From Cucumis sativus (lineage: Eukaryota; Streptophyta; Magnoliopsida; Cucurbitales; Cucurbitaceae), in contig NC_026656.2 in NCBI RefSeq assembly GCF_000004075.3, positions 13,640,001-13,704,000 of the forward strand: a stretch of DNA of 64,000 nt. Reading direction: 5' to 3'. Position 1 is the stretch's first letter, and every line of letters begins with the position of its first letter. Of this stretch, positions 35,391 to 49,200 are shown piece by piece. The translations under genes and the position numbers were made by a program. The notes below the pieces were generated by a model. The model saw only the letters and a program-made list of their open reading frames with translations. It was not told where the DNA came from and searched no databases.

Positions 35391-38300
35391 TTTTAGTTTA
35401 AAGTATCGATGTAAACGAAAATATCGATATCTCAATTTTATCAAAATTTGGATGAAAATATCCCTAAGATTTCAATTTCGGTGAACATGTCATGAAAATT
35501 TATAAAAACTAAAAATTCACAAACTAAATTTAAATTAGTAAATAAATACTGTAGGATTTGAAAACTAGCCAACGTATTTATTATCTGAATTACATACTTA
35601 TATTAGTGATGTTTTATCGTTTAATTATTATATTTGATGAATTTTTTATCGATATAATAAAAATATCAATTCACTGCTTGTGATAGATTTGGGTTTTTAT
35701 GTTGATGTGATGAAAATACCCAAATTGTGTTTTTATGGTTGAATGAATAGCAACATAAAGTGTAAAGAGTTCCAAAAGAAAATCAAAGAAAAAGAGATAT
35801 ATTAAAGTCACCTGACAGTCACGGACCACTGCTATCCTGTCAAATCAGACTCACCTTCAATTAATTTTTATTTTATTCAAATATTGGAGAAAAAGAAATT
35901 ATATATATTAATAAGAAGAAGAAAAAGAGAGAGAGAAAAAAGGACCACTCAAATTGAAGATGAAGACTACCCCATGATTTAAATGTGTATCCATTTTTAC
36001 CATTTTTACCATCCACTGCTAATTCAATTCTTGAGCTCAAGCCAAAATTAGATGAGTAGGTTCTTTTTAAATGGATACAGTTTTAATTTTGAGATTTGAA
36101 TAAGTAGAGCTTGTTATTGTTATTGTTCAACTTTGAAGATCAGTGTTGAGGTTATCATGTGTTCAGTTGCAGTTGTTGCATCGCGTATTTCGTGAGTCAT
36201 GTGGATTTTATTTCAAACTAATTGTTAGGCAAAAGTTGTGAAACCTATCTAAGTCTAAAGTAGGAATTAATCAAATTTAAAATTCATGGTCTCTAAAATG
36301 ATTGAAATTTGGTTAGAATATCCATCTACTACTATATGTATAATTATGGTTATATTCTCTAAAAAAATTCATGTGTTAACTTTTAGCTACTTTTGTTACA
36401 AGTCTCAACTAAACTTTCTGCAGATGATATAGATTACGTCATATTAGTGGTGGTGATTTTAGACTGAAGGGTATGATGATCTAAAAGCAACAAAAGAACA
36501 AGTTCTATAAAAATAACACCCTAAGATTGAAATGTGTCGCCTAAGGATGAGCAAGCTCAAACCAACCCAACCTAACATATTACATGAGGCATGCACCTTA
36601 CCTTGTGCATGGTCCAACACAACTTGTTCAAGGGATATAGCCAGTGACTCCAAAATTATATGTTTGGATTAGTAGTCAATTGTTATGGTAAAAATATCGT
36701 TATAGCTTCAACAAAAGTATGTCCACTCTTATTCCCAAACTTTCAATTTTAAGTACTTGATCATCTCTGGTTCTTGACTTTAGAAATGAGTATGTGTGAG
36801 AAGCACAATTACGAGATCTAAAACTTTTTTTCTTTTTGTAGTTTGCGTCATTCCTCCCCACTCAATTTAAAACTAACTATTGTTCTTACATAAACGTTAA
36901 ACACTTTTCCTTATTCAAACATTAGCATCAACACATAATATTGATCTTGAAGGGTTACTAATACACTTGTATATACCCTTTGAGCTACGCTCGATTTGGT
37001 TTGAGATGTGAGAATTTGAACCTTCAAATTCTTAATGTATTGAAGTATATTGATCAAATTGATTGTAAATAGAAACTATAGTAAACAAATTAATTGTGAC
37101 AAACCCATATTTTAACTACTATAGAAAATACAATATAAAAAGAAAACCAACTTGATGACCATAACTCTCAATACGTTAAAACATTTAAGTGATCAAGAAG
37201 GTTAAATGCTTGACTTTCTCCAGATTTTCGTACACTAATTTCATTCCTTTTTTTTCATTCTCATTCTTACTGAGGCCAAAGTTGTGAAAATTGGCAATCA
37301 TAGACTATGAGTTATATGATTAACAATGTTTTTGGTTTGGATGGGAAAGAATAGATTGGATTTGTTCCATGAGGTTCTTTGTGAGCTTCAAATGTTTCAT
37401 CTTTTTTCAAACACTTTCCCCCAAAACACAGTCAATGTTGTCCCAAAAAGTAATTTCATTGCTATGGAATCCAATGTCCCCTCTCACCAACCAAAAATCA
37501 ATTAACAAATTTAATTTGTATTCAACATTAAATTTGAGAGGGACAATTTTTTTTGTCATTTTTCTTTGAAAAATTTACATATAGATGCTATGTTATATGC
37601 ATGTGTCAAGGACTAATACTTGTGTTTCATTCTTGCAAACTATCATTTGTTTTTGTTTAATTTATCTACGTTGCTTGAAGATTAGTAAAACCAAAATTGG
37701 CACGTGATTTGATGATACTGTAAATATACTATATACTCTTGAGTTAGGTTTGAATAGTTGTTTTGTATAAATCAATTGATGAAGAGGTAGATTGAGTCAT
37801 TGTATCGACCAAAACTTTTTTTAAATAAAGATATAAGTTTTTAAAAAGTTAATCGAATCAATAAGAAGACCGAAGAAAAAAACCATAATTATGCCCTTAT
37901 TAAGTGTCTCAATAATCTCTCAAATTGTTTAAAGATGCTTCATTAAGAAAGTAATTAACTAAGTGTCTCAACATTTACATGCTCGCATCAAGACATTACA
38001 AGGTCAAGAAAATTAAGCAATAGAAGTCTTGTGCAATGTTGCTAGACGTATCATTTAATGTAAAAAAATATTGCAAACGCTCTCACATGTTGCTATGAAT
38101 ATCTCTAGCTCATTTCATCGATCCTTTAGGTCAAAGTATTTCATTATTTAGCCTCTATCTCTATTTTTTTTTTCCAGTTTCAACATTTTGTTTAGATTTT
38201 TAGCTATCTTCATGTCGGTACCTCATTCTTTAATTTGTTTAGGAGTCGTAACGTATAAGATTAAGAAAAAAAATAGGGTCGTGAATTTAATATAACAAGA

Positions 38301-41300
38301 AAAATATATAAAAAAAACCAAAAATTAACTAAAAATATATTTAGATGAACAGAGTATGCATAGCAAGGCTCTCCATTTTTCATATATTGTTCTTAGTCTT
38401 GCCACATGTAAAAGATTTAATTCAGCAATATTTATTAACTATAAATGCCATTGAATTTTTTTGACATAAATTAAAACATCACAAAATAGAGTAAAAATTA
38501 AGAGAATTAAATATATATATATATATACACACCATAACATTAAAAGCATATGGTGATGACTTTGTGGGAGAAAAAAGGAAAAAGAGAGTCATGAGATATT
38601 ATGATATCATTAATTATATCCCTTGCCATCTTTTTTGTAGGGTTGATTGTTTATTGCCACTCAAAGTTGGCCCCTAAAGACAATAGGATAAGTTTTATGA
38701 TCATTTTCTTTGGTAAGTTCATTGCATTGCAAAAACTTGCATTTCAAGTTTGGCCTACAAAGAGAGAGTGTGAGAGAGTGATTTGTTTTATACAAGTAGT
38801 CCAAAACATTAATGTATTTAGAAAAAAGGACCTACTTTTTTGGAAGGATCTATGGGTTTCTTTTTAAGTGTGACAAAAAGAGATATATATTTATGTGTAA
38901 TGTTAGCTAGATTGTAAAGTGAAAAAAAGAAGAGATTGGTGTGTGATTTTGAGGGATGAGACAAAGACAACCTTTCTTTTCTTTTTGAGTTATTTTACAA
39001 GTTAAAATTTTAGTTTTATCAAATCCAATTGTGAATCGGTATTGTCAGGAGAATTTAATTATTTTGTTACATTTTTTAATCTTTAATATAGCTAGTGTCT
39101 AAATCGTTTAAGCCTATTTTCATTCCATGAAGGGTTAGAAAATGCATTTATGATGAAGTTTAGTAGAAGCATGAGATTGTCTCATTTCAATCCAAGATGA
39201 TGAAAAGAGATACGACATTTTATTGTAATGACTTTGGTCCTAGTATATAGAAAATGTATAGCCTCAAAACTTGGCCTAGAATATAGACAAGTCAGTTAAA
39301 GTCGCACATAGGGAAAAATATATGTAAGAGCAGCGAGTATGGTCGAATGAATAAGTTAGTTTCCAATGAGCTAATTAGTTTAGTTGAGGATAAAAAAAAA
39401 TTAGTTTAAGATCCAACTAAGCTTCAAAGAGTCGAGGAAAAAGTAGGTTGGGATTTGAGCTTATCAACATATAGGTGATGTGTATGGTCAAAGGTAGAAG
39501 TGTGTGCTTGTTTTTTTATGTTTTTCCAAACCTCGTATCGTGGAGCTCTCGGTAGCATTAAGACGTGCATGAGTAGGGTTGAGACACTATTGTCTCAATT
39601 TTTGTTGGCTTCTTTCTTAACTATATCTATACCAACATTTGGCCCCCAAATTAATGTATCGACTACATCCTCAAGTGTATTGGGTTTGACCTTGATTTCA
39701 TGACTCGATTGCTCAATATATTTAGGTTTAGTTTGATCCATTTTTACCAAAGTAGAACAATTTTGAATTGCTTGATCACTACAAAATAAACAAAAATATA
39801 AGTGGGTGAGAAAGAATAACTTAACTAATTGACAAAAATTAGCGCAATTAAGGAGTTTCAAATTCAATCATGTCTCGCTATAAACTTGAAAGGTTTCCCA
39901 TCTATTACCAAAATTTAGACTATAGCTTGTGTATGTAAATGATAGTCTAATTATTGTTTAGATTAGAAGTGCAAACAAAATTGGGTTAAAAAGAAAAGTG
40001 ATCATGTGCGTATAAGTAAGGACAATTATCTTTATTAGTATGAGGCCTTTTAGTGTGAAGCTAAAAGTAAAGTCACGATGATTTATGCAATTGGTATAAG
40101 AGTTTCAATCATTGTACAGATATGTAGACGTCTGTACTTTTCCCTAAAATGTGTGGATTATTGTGGTTGATCAGCTACTTTTTATATACATATCACTCTA
40201 AATTTTATTGAGTCGGACCCTAACTCAACAATTTCTCTTTCGAAAAAGAAACTCTAAAAAAAGAGTAAGGAAAAATATTCTTCATTTCTAAAAGTGGCCC
40301 TACAAAAAATAAATAGCTTAATTGAATCTATCATAACCATTTGATGGCATATCACCATCTTTCCTTACTAGCTAAAATGATGTTATTATCTACTCATTTA
40401 CTAGCACGTCCTATATATATCACACCTAATACTTCAATACTTGATCTATTTTGCAAGTGATCAAAACTATACAACTTTGACACCTAAACATCCTTTTAGG
40501 ATCGTTTGGTCATTTGATCCGGCAAACTATTATAACCTACAATTTAACTAGTGTATTACTATTTCCAATCTTTTTTGACGTATTGTTTCTTAGTTTTTTT
40601 CTCTATTTATCTCTTCATTGTAATGTACTCATATTTTGAGTTTCAACTTTATTCAAACTAAAATGGTTAGACACTAACGATAATAATCAATTTAATGTCT
40701 AGTTAAAACGAAAGAAATAAAGGGCAATGGTGATGAAAATATATGAATAATATATAAGCAAAAAAGAGTTGTAAGAAATGGAAGTTGTTATATTATTAAT
40801 CAATGGGATCAAGTGGACGCACGCAATGTCATAAATCAAATCATTATTGTCCAATTGCTATAAATGCCACCGCATGGCTCTTTCCTTGCTAATTTCTTCA
40901 ACCCTACCATTCCCAAACCCACACCTTCTCAACTTTTCAACCATGGGGTCCTCTTTCATTTTATTTTTTTTACCCAATTCATCTTTTCTTTTCTTTTTTT
41001 CTTGTTCATTTTGTTAAGAATGCGAATGAAATTTGATCATAGAGTATATACGTGACACGATAATATCATTGGGTATAAGTCTTTTGGAGTAACAAACGTA
41101 AAATCTCATAAGAATTTATGTTTAAAAGTTGATAACATCATACAATTGTTGAGATATTTGAAGGGTTTTCATGAGTGACATTTTCTTATTTTAGTACTTC
41201 TACTAGCAATTTTCAAAATTAAAGATTTAAAATCATGCATTAAATTTTTCTTCCTAATTAAGATCGAGATATATTTTGGTTTTCTCACAACTTTTTAAAT

Positions 41301-42051
41301 TGTGATTTTCATAATTGCCTTAATAAACGTTTGAATTACTTAATATTACTAATATTACCACGTTCTCAAAACTACAAATCTACTTTTTCATAAACTGATT
41401 TTAAATTATTATATAATAAATTGTTAAAAATATTTATAAAATATGGCATAATTTTATAACATTCATTTTCATTCCTGTTTATTAATATATATACATAAAT
41501 TTTATAAATAATTTGATTATTTTTGAAAATATCTTTTTACAATTTTGGACTTTAGAAACTCTATTAATATGAAGAGAAAAAAAGGTGACAAAGAAATTAA
41601 TGTCTTTTTATCTCAAATATTTACAATGATTTTTATCTTTCATAATGTAAAGGTTGAGTTTTTAACTAAATTTTAAAAACAAAAACAAGATTTTTAAAAA
41701 CTATAATTTTTTTGTTTTGCTTTTTAAAGCATTGGTAGAGAAATGAAATATCAAAACAGTGAATTCAGAGGTGAAAGAAAAATTTATAGACTTAATTTCA
41801 AACATTAAAAACAAAAAGAAATTATATGGTTACCATAAACTCTGTTTCGATCACAATTTCATTTTTTGTTTTTTGTTTTTTATGTTCATACTTGTTTTTC
41901 TCATTTTAATACTCTATGATTTTCAATTTTCTATACAAAATAACACAAATTTTTAGTCTGGTTATAAATAGCATTGCAAGTGTTTTCAAAAAATTGTTTT
42001 TACGGTTTAATTTTAAATAAATATTAGTGGAATGTAGATAACAAAACATGT

Positions 42052-42180
42052 AACGTCCTACCACCAAGAATTGGAAAATTTGTTCTCACAAACTAACACA
42101 TATATTTTCAACACGTTTTATACTATCTCACACATTTCTTAAAAAAAATCTCAAGAGGCCGCCACCCAACTACAAAGTGC
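42052..42180 (+). mobile_element. Probable LTR-retrotransposon relic, copy 2
   Basis: It begins TGTAACGTCCTACCACC and shares ACAAACTAACACA, TTTTCAACACGTTTTA, CTCACACATTTCTT and AAAATCTCAAGAGGCCGCC with the relic at 20942-21165, in the same order. No coding region or partner LTR was seen. Confidence 0.4.
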
Positions 42181-44023
42181 CTATAAGTGAGTCACCGAAA
42201 GATAGTTACTTTCAATTGTTTTTAAGTTTTTATTAACTGTATCATACTTATGCGATAATGAACCTTCGTTTATGTTTCCCTTCTAAATTTAGGGTGTAAC
42301 AAAATTAACATGAGAAAACTTATATATCAAATGATGTTAATCAAATGAACAAATACGAAATGTACTCTCGAGTGGTTGAAACTCGTATGGAGTAAGTTCA
42401 TAGTCGATTATCATCGTCCACTTTAATTGTGTTTGAAAAGGATGCCCTAATTGTGAAAGTTGGAAAGGGAAGGAGGGACCAAGAACTTTGATTAGTGATT
42501 AATTAAAGAAAAGCACATAGAAAGAGTATAATGAAAGACAAGAATAGAGAATAATGGGTGTTAATGGGGATTTAGGTGACACTTTAAGCTAAACAACCCA
42601 TTGAATTAATTAATCCAACGAAAATGAGGGTCCACCATTATTATTAATTAATTAACTATATATATAATCTTAATTAAACTAAACCCTAATTATCTTAATA
42701 TCATTATTCTCATAATATATATTATGACTAAAAAGGAAAGCTATAAATGCCACAAATATTAACCAATCACTACTCACCAAATCCCCACGTATTCTCTTCT
42801 CTTTTTCTTTTCTTTCTTTTTTCCTTTTTCTCACTTTTGTTAAAGACCTCTACTTTTTCTTTTTCTTTTCTATTTTTTTTTTCCTTCATTCAATTCTTCA
42901 TATGCTTTTATTGTGTGTCTATTTTGTCTTTTTTAATTTACATTTTATAATGATTAGAAAATTTATTACTTTATTTCTTAAGCTAATTGATTCAATTATT
43001 TACTATATTATGAAGCCCCTAATTAGAAACTCAAAATTTGTAAGTATGATGTGTATTGCACTTCTAGGCACACACTTCAAATTTTAATCAAATGTGTTAA
43101 TAATAATAGAGAGATAATTTGAATTATTAATTACCAATTAACTTGAAATAATCAATTGAGGGTGTGGTTAAAGTGCATACAATATTTAGAAAATGAAGAA
43201 AAAAAAAAAAAGAAAAGGAAAAGTTAGATAGATGATAGTTTAAAGACCAAAGCACTTGTATTAAACAAAACTAAAAAGAAGGTTCATACCATAATGTCAA
43301 ACAAGAAACCCTCCTTCATATGGAAGATTAAAAAAAAAACACTTTTAGGTAGAAAGTGTTCCCAATAATTAAAGGGTTATTTTTAATATAACAATAAGAA
43401 TCAAAATATATAGTAGTCTATAGTATAGATTAAAGATAGATTATATTTATGAGTTTATAGTATATTTATTATATGCTATTATTTTTCATTGTAAATTTCT
43501 ACTTTTATGAAATAGATTTAATATTATGATGAAAGCAAAGAAAAATAACAATAACAAGAATTGTGATATTGTAGAATGAATCAGGGGGACAATGTCTAAA
43601 CATAAGAATGCAAAAACGTCCCATCTTATGTCTCACTCAAAATATCATTTTCTTTCTATACATATAGATTCTCAAAAAAGTAAACATAATATCGTGACTA
43701 TTCACTTTTGTATAATTAACCCTGACTAGACTAGAGTAACGATTTAGGTGTAGCCTAATTTCATGCATGCTTCAATTTTTTATGTATAGTAAATAAAAAT
43801 TGTCACGTGATAGATTTTTAATACGTGTTGCTTACTCGATATAGAACTAAATTGAATTTATCATTTTGAGGTGTAAGGTTTAGAGAATTGTTTGGTATAC
43901 TATATTGTTATCTGTCATATTTAGTGTGATTTCTTGAGTGATTAGTTATATTGTACGATACGAGGTGTTTTACTTTTGTTACTTCTATTAACGAGCTTCA
44001 AATGACTATCTTATTGTGATGTT

Positions 44024-44050
44024 TATATATATATATATATATATATATAT
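44024..44050. repeat. (TA)n microsatellite
   Basis: Uninterrupted TA alternation. Confidence 0.9.
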
Positions 44051-45230
44051 TTAGTTGACGTGCCTTAACCTCGTGATATGAGATGCAATTCTCTTTAATG
44101 CAACTAAATATCTTTGGAAAAGGAAAAAAGAAAGTTTTAATTCATCAACTTTAAAATCTATAACAATTTTGTCTTTACCTTGAAAATGATGTTAAACTTA
44201 ATAATATTTCTTGGGTATGCATATGAGTAAGTTGGCTGGGGACCAACGTGCTTAAGACATATGTCATTGTAAAATAAAAATTGACAATTGATTTTGAGGA
44301 AATTTCTTCTCATACGTTAAGTTATTACAAATGTTTTACGTTACATTCGAACTGATAAAGGACTATACTATTACAAATTAAAAAAGAAAATAATTTGACA
44401 CCAAAAGAAAACACTAGAGAAGTGCTTAGCTTAGCTATCCTTTTCTAATATTGATCATCATTAGTACATTTTGATGGACCTTTTTTAACCTTTTGTTGTT
44501 GGTCCAACTAAATAAGGTTAATTATTTTATAATACAAACAATTAATAGACACAATTAAGAATAAACGCTATTAAATACTAAACACAAAAGAAATGTAAAT
44601 GTTATAGGATCTAAACTAATAAAGGATAAAGGCTATTAAATACTAAAGTAAAAAATGCTATTAAACCCTATAAGCTTTATTTTTGGTGAGCTATTAAACA
44701 TAACTTTAAATGAAATTTAATTTTTAATCTCGTAAATATATATGTGTATAGACATGTGCACATATATGTATATAAAATTGAGTATAGAGATTTGACACAA
44801 AATACAAGGGATCCTAGAGAATCTCAATACAACTTCAACTATAATATAAATTTATAATATACACACTACAAACATTTTTATTTTTTAATTTTTCTAATCT
44901 TATATATATATATATATTTTTAAAAAATATTGATTCATCTTTCGTGTTGATAATATCATTGATTGATGTAAATCGAACATGAATTAAAATTAGATAATTA
45001 AAAATATAGGAAACTAGGGAAAAAAGAATTGTAAGAATAAAAGTGTTATTTTTTTTTAAAAGAAAAAAATTGCAAATGGAAAAGGAACAAATGTAAGAAA
45101 ATATTTTTATCACAAAATGTATTGACATTGATAGTTGAGTTTAGAGCATTGAGATCACAATCAAATTTCATCATTTTTATAGCGTAAAATGAAAATAGAC
45201 GGCTAAGATTACGACATCCGCTCTTACGGT

Positions 45231-46262
45231 CCGTTGGATCAAAGCAAAAGCGACCCCGCGAAAAATGAATCCCATCAACGACCACCAATCTTCCTTCTAA
45301 CGACTCTCCTCCTCCGCTTCCACCTCCTCTCTGTCAGATCACAGCCGACACTTTGCCTAACCCTCCATTTCTCTCTCTACTTTCTCTCTCTCTCTCTCCT
45401 TTACAATTTTTTTTTATTTCACTTTTTTTCGTTTACTCTTTCTTCACTTATCATTTCGTTTTTTCTCCTCTGTTCTCTGTCCATTTCTGGTGTTTCCCCT
45501 CTTCTCTTTTTGCCCTTTAAAGGGCTTTTGTGTCGGCACATCCATAGCCATTCTTCCGGTTTTGGGACTTTCCCCCATATTGGAATGTGGTGAGCTTCAT
45601 GAACCTCAGTTGCTTCTTCTTCTCATGCATTTTTGTTTTCTGAATGTGGGTTTTTTGATTTGAGGCCAGTGGATGAGTGATTTTTTGGTTTTACTGTAAT
45701 GGGTTTAGTGATTTTGCTGCATTTTTCTTCTGGGGTTTTGATTTTGCTACATTTTTCATCTGGGTTTCTCTTTTGAGGTATACTTTTAATTTCCCCCCTC
45801 TTTCTTTTCCTCTCTTTGCTTCTCTGTTCTATTGTTTGTTTTCAGTGAAAGGGAAAAGGGGGGGATAAAGGAGATAGAGAAAGAGAGTGGAAATGTTTGA
45901 ATAGATTGAATTCTTGCAGGTTTTTGTAGTCTCTTTTTTTTCACTTACCTCGCTGGAATGTGAGCTTTTTTGTTTACTTATTTGACTACCCACTGAAGTT
46001 CTACAGCTTTGGATTTCCTTTTTTTGAGGGGTTTTGTTTCTTGACTAAATGGAAAGTCTTTCTCTTGTTTCTTGTGGAAAAGGGTCATGTGGGTTTTTTG
46101 TCTGTTTTTCTACATTGTCACTTGCTGATGGATATACGCCGTGAGTTTGTTCAATTATTTTTAGAAGCTGAAGGTTTTGTTATAGACTTGTGGTGGTTCA
46201 TCTTTGTTTAATTGGTGGCTGCAGATATTTCCATTGGGACTTGAAATTTAGTGAGTAAAGTG
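45231..46262 (+). promoter_or_regulatory. 5' leader of the filament-like protein gene with a leader intron
   Basis: The CT-rich tract at 45361-45400 and the GC-richer flank mark the likely promoter and first exon. A GTGAGC donor at 45590 and a GGCTGCAG acceptor at 46224 give a probable 635-bp intron in the 5' UTR. The start codon follows 38 bases into the next exon. Limits are inferred from splice consensus. Confidence 0.5.
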
Positions 46263-49200
46263 ATGGACCAGAAGACTTGGCTTTGGAGGAAGAAATCATC
46301 AGAGAAGATTACTGTTTCAAGTGATAAAGTAAATCTCTCTGTGAATAAGAATGAAGAAGAGGTAATCTTTTTTATATTTTCTCAGTACCTTAATTATTTG
46401 AAGAGATCTTTAAAGAAGAACTTATTATATGATTTTTCTTTTTGAGGTTTTTTTTATAGTTTGCTTATATGATAAAAGTCAACTGTTCAAGTAAAGCTTC
46501 TGACAATAAAGCTTGTGATATTAATATGTTCCTTCATTTAGGCTGAAAAGTTATAAAGGAGTGTTGCTTGTTTTAATACAAAGTAATATATAAAATATCT
46601 GCTTTCTTCTCTCACTCTCAAAGGACTGTTCCTTTGAAGTTTGACCATAAGATTCCATATTCACAATTCCAGGATCTGGGAAGCTTTTTTCTTAACGCAG
46701 CTTTAAGATTAATTTCAATATAATTATAATATTTTTATCAATTGGATCTATATAATGAATTTCTGGATGACTTACCTGTAAGTCCTGTTGCGGGCATTGG
46801 CTTATTCGTATCAGGTGTCCCGTTTCATTGTTTTCATCTCTCTTGCGAGCAATGGCTTTGGTTAAGATTCCATTTACTATGTGATTTCTTGGTCAAGTAG
46901 TGATTACTGTAGCTACCATATCAAATTAAAATTTCTCAACAACCTTTTGTCTTATTTATTTATTTGCTGGTGTTTCTACTGAAGGCTTTTAATTTAAATT
47001 CACTTTTAGGAACACTATAAGGTATTCTCAATAATTTAATTTATTTAAAATCCTTTTGCAGACACTTCTTATTGACAAAGCTCGGTTGGAGAAAGATCTT
47101 GAGATTGCAAATGATAAACTTTCTGCAGCCCTCTCAGAGTGTAAGACAAAAGATGAACTTGTGAAGAAACTTACAAACATGGAACAAGAAGCCATTGCTA
47201 GTAATTCTTTGTTCTTTCTTTTTCTGCCAAGCTTGGCTTACAAGTTTCTAAAGGTTTTATTTTTCACGGCGTGCAAGTATAGCATTCATTCATGGTTCAA
47301 ATGACTAATGCACGCATTTGCTTCTAATATAGGATGGGAGAAGTCAAAATCTGAAGCAGCAACCTTAAAGCAAGAACTAAATGATGCTGTACAGAAGAGG
47401 CTTGCCGGTGAAGAGAGAGTGATTCATTTAGATGCGGCACTAAAGGAATGCATGCAGCAGCTACGTTTTGTTCGAGAGGAGCAGGAGCGAAGGATTCACG
47501 ATGCCGTCTCAAAGACGTCAAATGAATTTGAAAAATCCCAAAAGATTTTGGAGGAGAAGTTGGCTGATACTGGTAAAAGGCTCTCAAAATTGGGGGGAGA
47601 GAACACTCAACTTAGCAAGGCTTTGTTGGTGAAGGAAAAAATGATTGAAGATGTAAATAGACAGTTGGCTGGTATGGAGGCTGATCTTAATGCATTGGTA
47701 TCTAGATTAGAATCCATGGAGAGAGAAAATGGCACCCTAAAATATGAAGTTAGAGTGCTTGAGAAGGAGGTCGAAATTCGGAATGAGGAGAGAGAATTTA
47801 ATCGACGAACTGCAGATGCATCACATAAGCAACACTTGGATAGTGTGAAAAAAATTGCAAAACTAGAATCCGAGTGTCAAAGGCTGCGCCTTCTTGTCCG
47901 GAAGAGGTTGCCAGGTCCTGCAGCCTTAGTAAAGATGAAAAATGAAGTTGAAATGCTAGGAAGGGATTCATTCGAGATCAGGAGACGGCAGAAAAATTCA
48001 ACAGGTTCGTTGGACTCTTCACTAGAGAACTCTCCAGAGACTCCTAGCAGACGTATTAGTGTGCTAACCTCCGCAGTGTCAGCTTTGGAAGAAGAGAACA
48101 ACAACCTCAAGGAAGCTCTCAGCAAAATGAACAATGAACTTCAAGTTGCAAAAATCATGCATGCCCGCGCATCTCCAAAACCGTTACAAGTTGAATCACC
48201 CCACAAATTATCAAATGGTCATAAAATCATGGAATCAGGAAAGGGTAGTCTGGCATTACCTGAGTTCCATCATGCTTCAATGTCTGATGCTGGGAGTGAT
48301 GACAAGGTTAGCTCTGCTGAATCATGGGCTTCTCCATTGATTTCTGAATTGGAACACTTCAAAAATGGTAAGCAGAAGGGGTCGTCAACAACATGCAAAA
48401 TAGTTGGTTCTACAGACTTGGATCTGATGGATGACTTTGTTGAAATGGAAAAATTGGCTATTGTCTCTGTTGAAAAGTCTCCCTCAAATTCTCGAAGTCT
48501 TTCAAATGAAGTTAATGGAAAACCCAAGTCATTGGAAACGGAGCTAAATGGATTTTATCCTGAAGCAGTATCTAAGGAGATGGTCCCTAAACCTTGTAGT
48601 AATCTGGGCTCCTGTTTAACATACCCCGATTGGCTTCAAAATATCTTGAAAACGGTCTTTGATCAGAGTAACTTTTCCAAAAGAGCCCCTGAACGGATAC
48701 TGGAGGATATTCAAGCAGCGATGAAATGTCAGAATCCTGGAAATTCTATTAACACAAAAGAGGATGGAAACCATTGTGGTGATATCGCTTGTAATAATGT
48801 CCGGATGTCAGAAAAGCCGTTGGGGATAGATTCAGTGTGTAAAGCAAATGACACTGACATCACATCAATGGAGAAGCGTGACAAGCAGGAGGTAGATCTA
48901 CATGGTTCAATATTGAGATTGATTGAGCTTGTAGAAGGGATTAGTGTGACATCTTCAGATGATGACAACTCTTCCTCAAGAAAGGATGGCAGTGTCTATT
49001 CTGAAACACCTACAGGCTATATGGTTCGAGTTTTCCAATGGAAAACATCTGAACTAAACGCTATTTTGAAGCAGTTTATACACAACTGCTATGAAATGTT
49101 GAGTGGAAAGGCAAATATTGGTAACTTTGTGCAAGAATTAAATTCCACTTTGGATTGGATTGTGAACCACTGTTTTTCACTTCAAGACGTTTCTAGCATG

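Larger units (their letters stand above)
33640..45230. other. Long gene-free AT-rich interval (11.6 kb)
   Basis: No gene is supported; the open frames are short and low-complexity. Contents seen: degenerate inverted GTTGAATTGGATTGAG / CTCAATCCAACTC sequences (34425-34866), an AT-rich inverted-repeat element (35176-35390), short TA runs near 38512, an LTR-like relic (42052-42180) and a TA microsatellite (44024-44050). A CTATAAATGCCA motif occurs three times (38439, 40858, 42740). Confidence 0.45.

Noticed and set aside
44835..45288. Reverse-strand frames near the filament-protein promoter
   Set aside because: Phe/Ile/Lys-rich products of AT-rich DNA with no family resemblance or splice support.
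47308..47332. Starting the filament-like protein at 47308
   Set aside because: It is intron read-through before the acceptor at 47332. The conserved MDQKTWLWRKK start lies two exons upstream.
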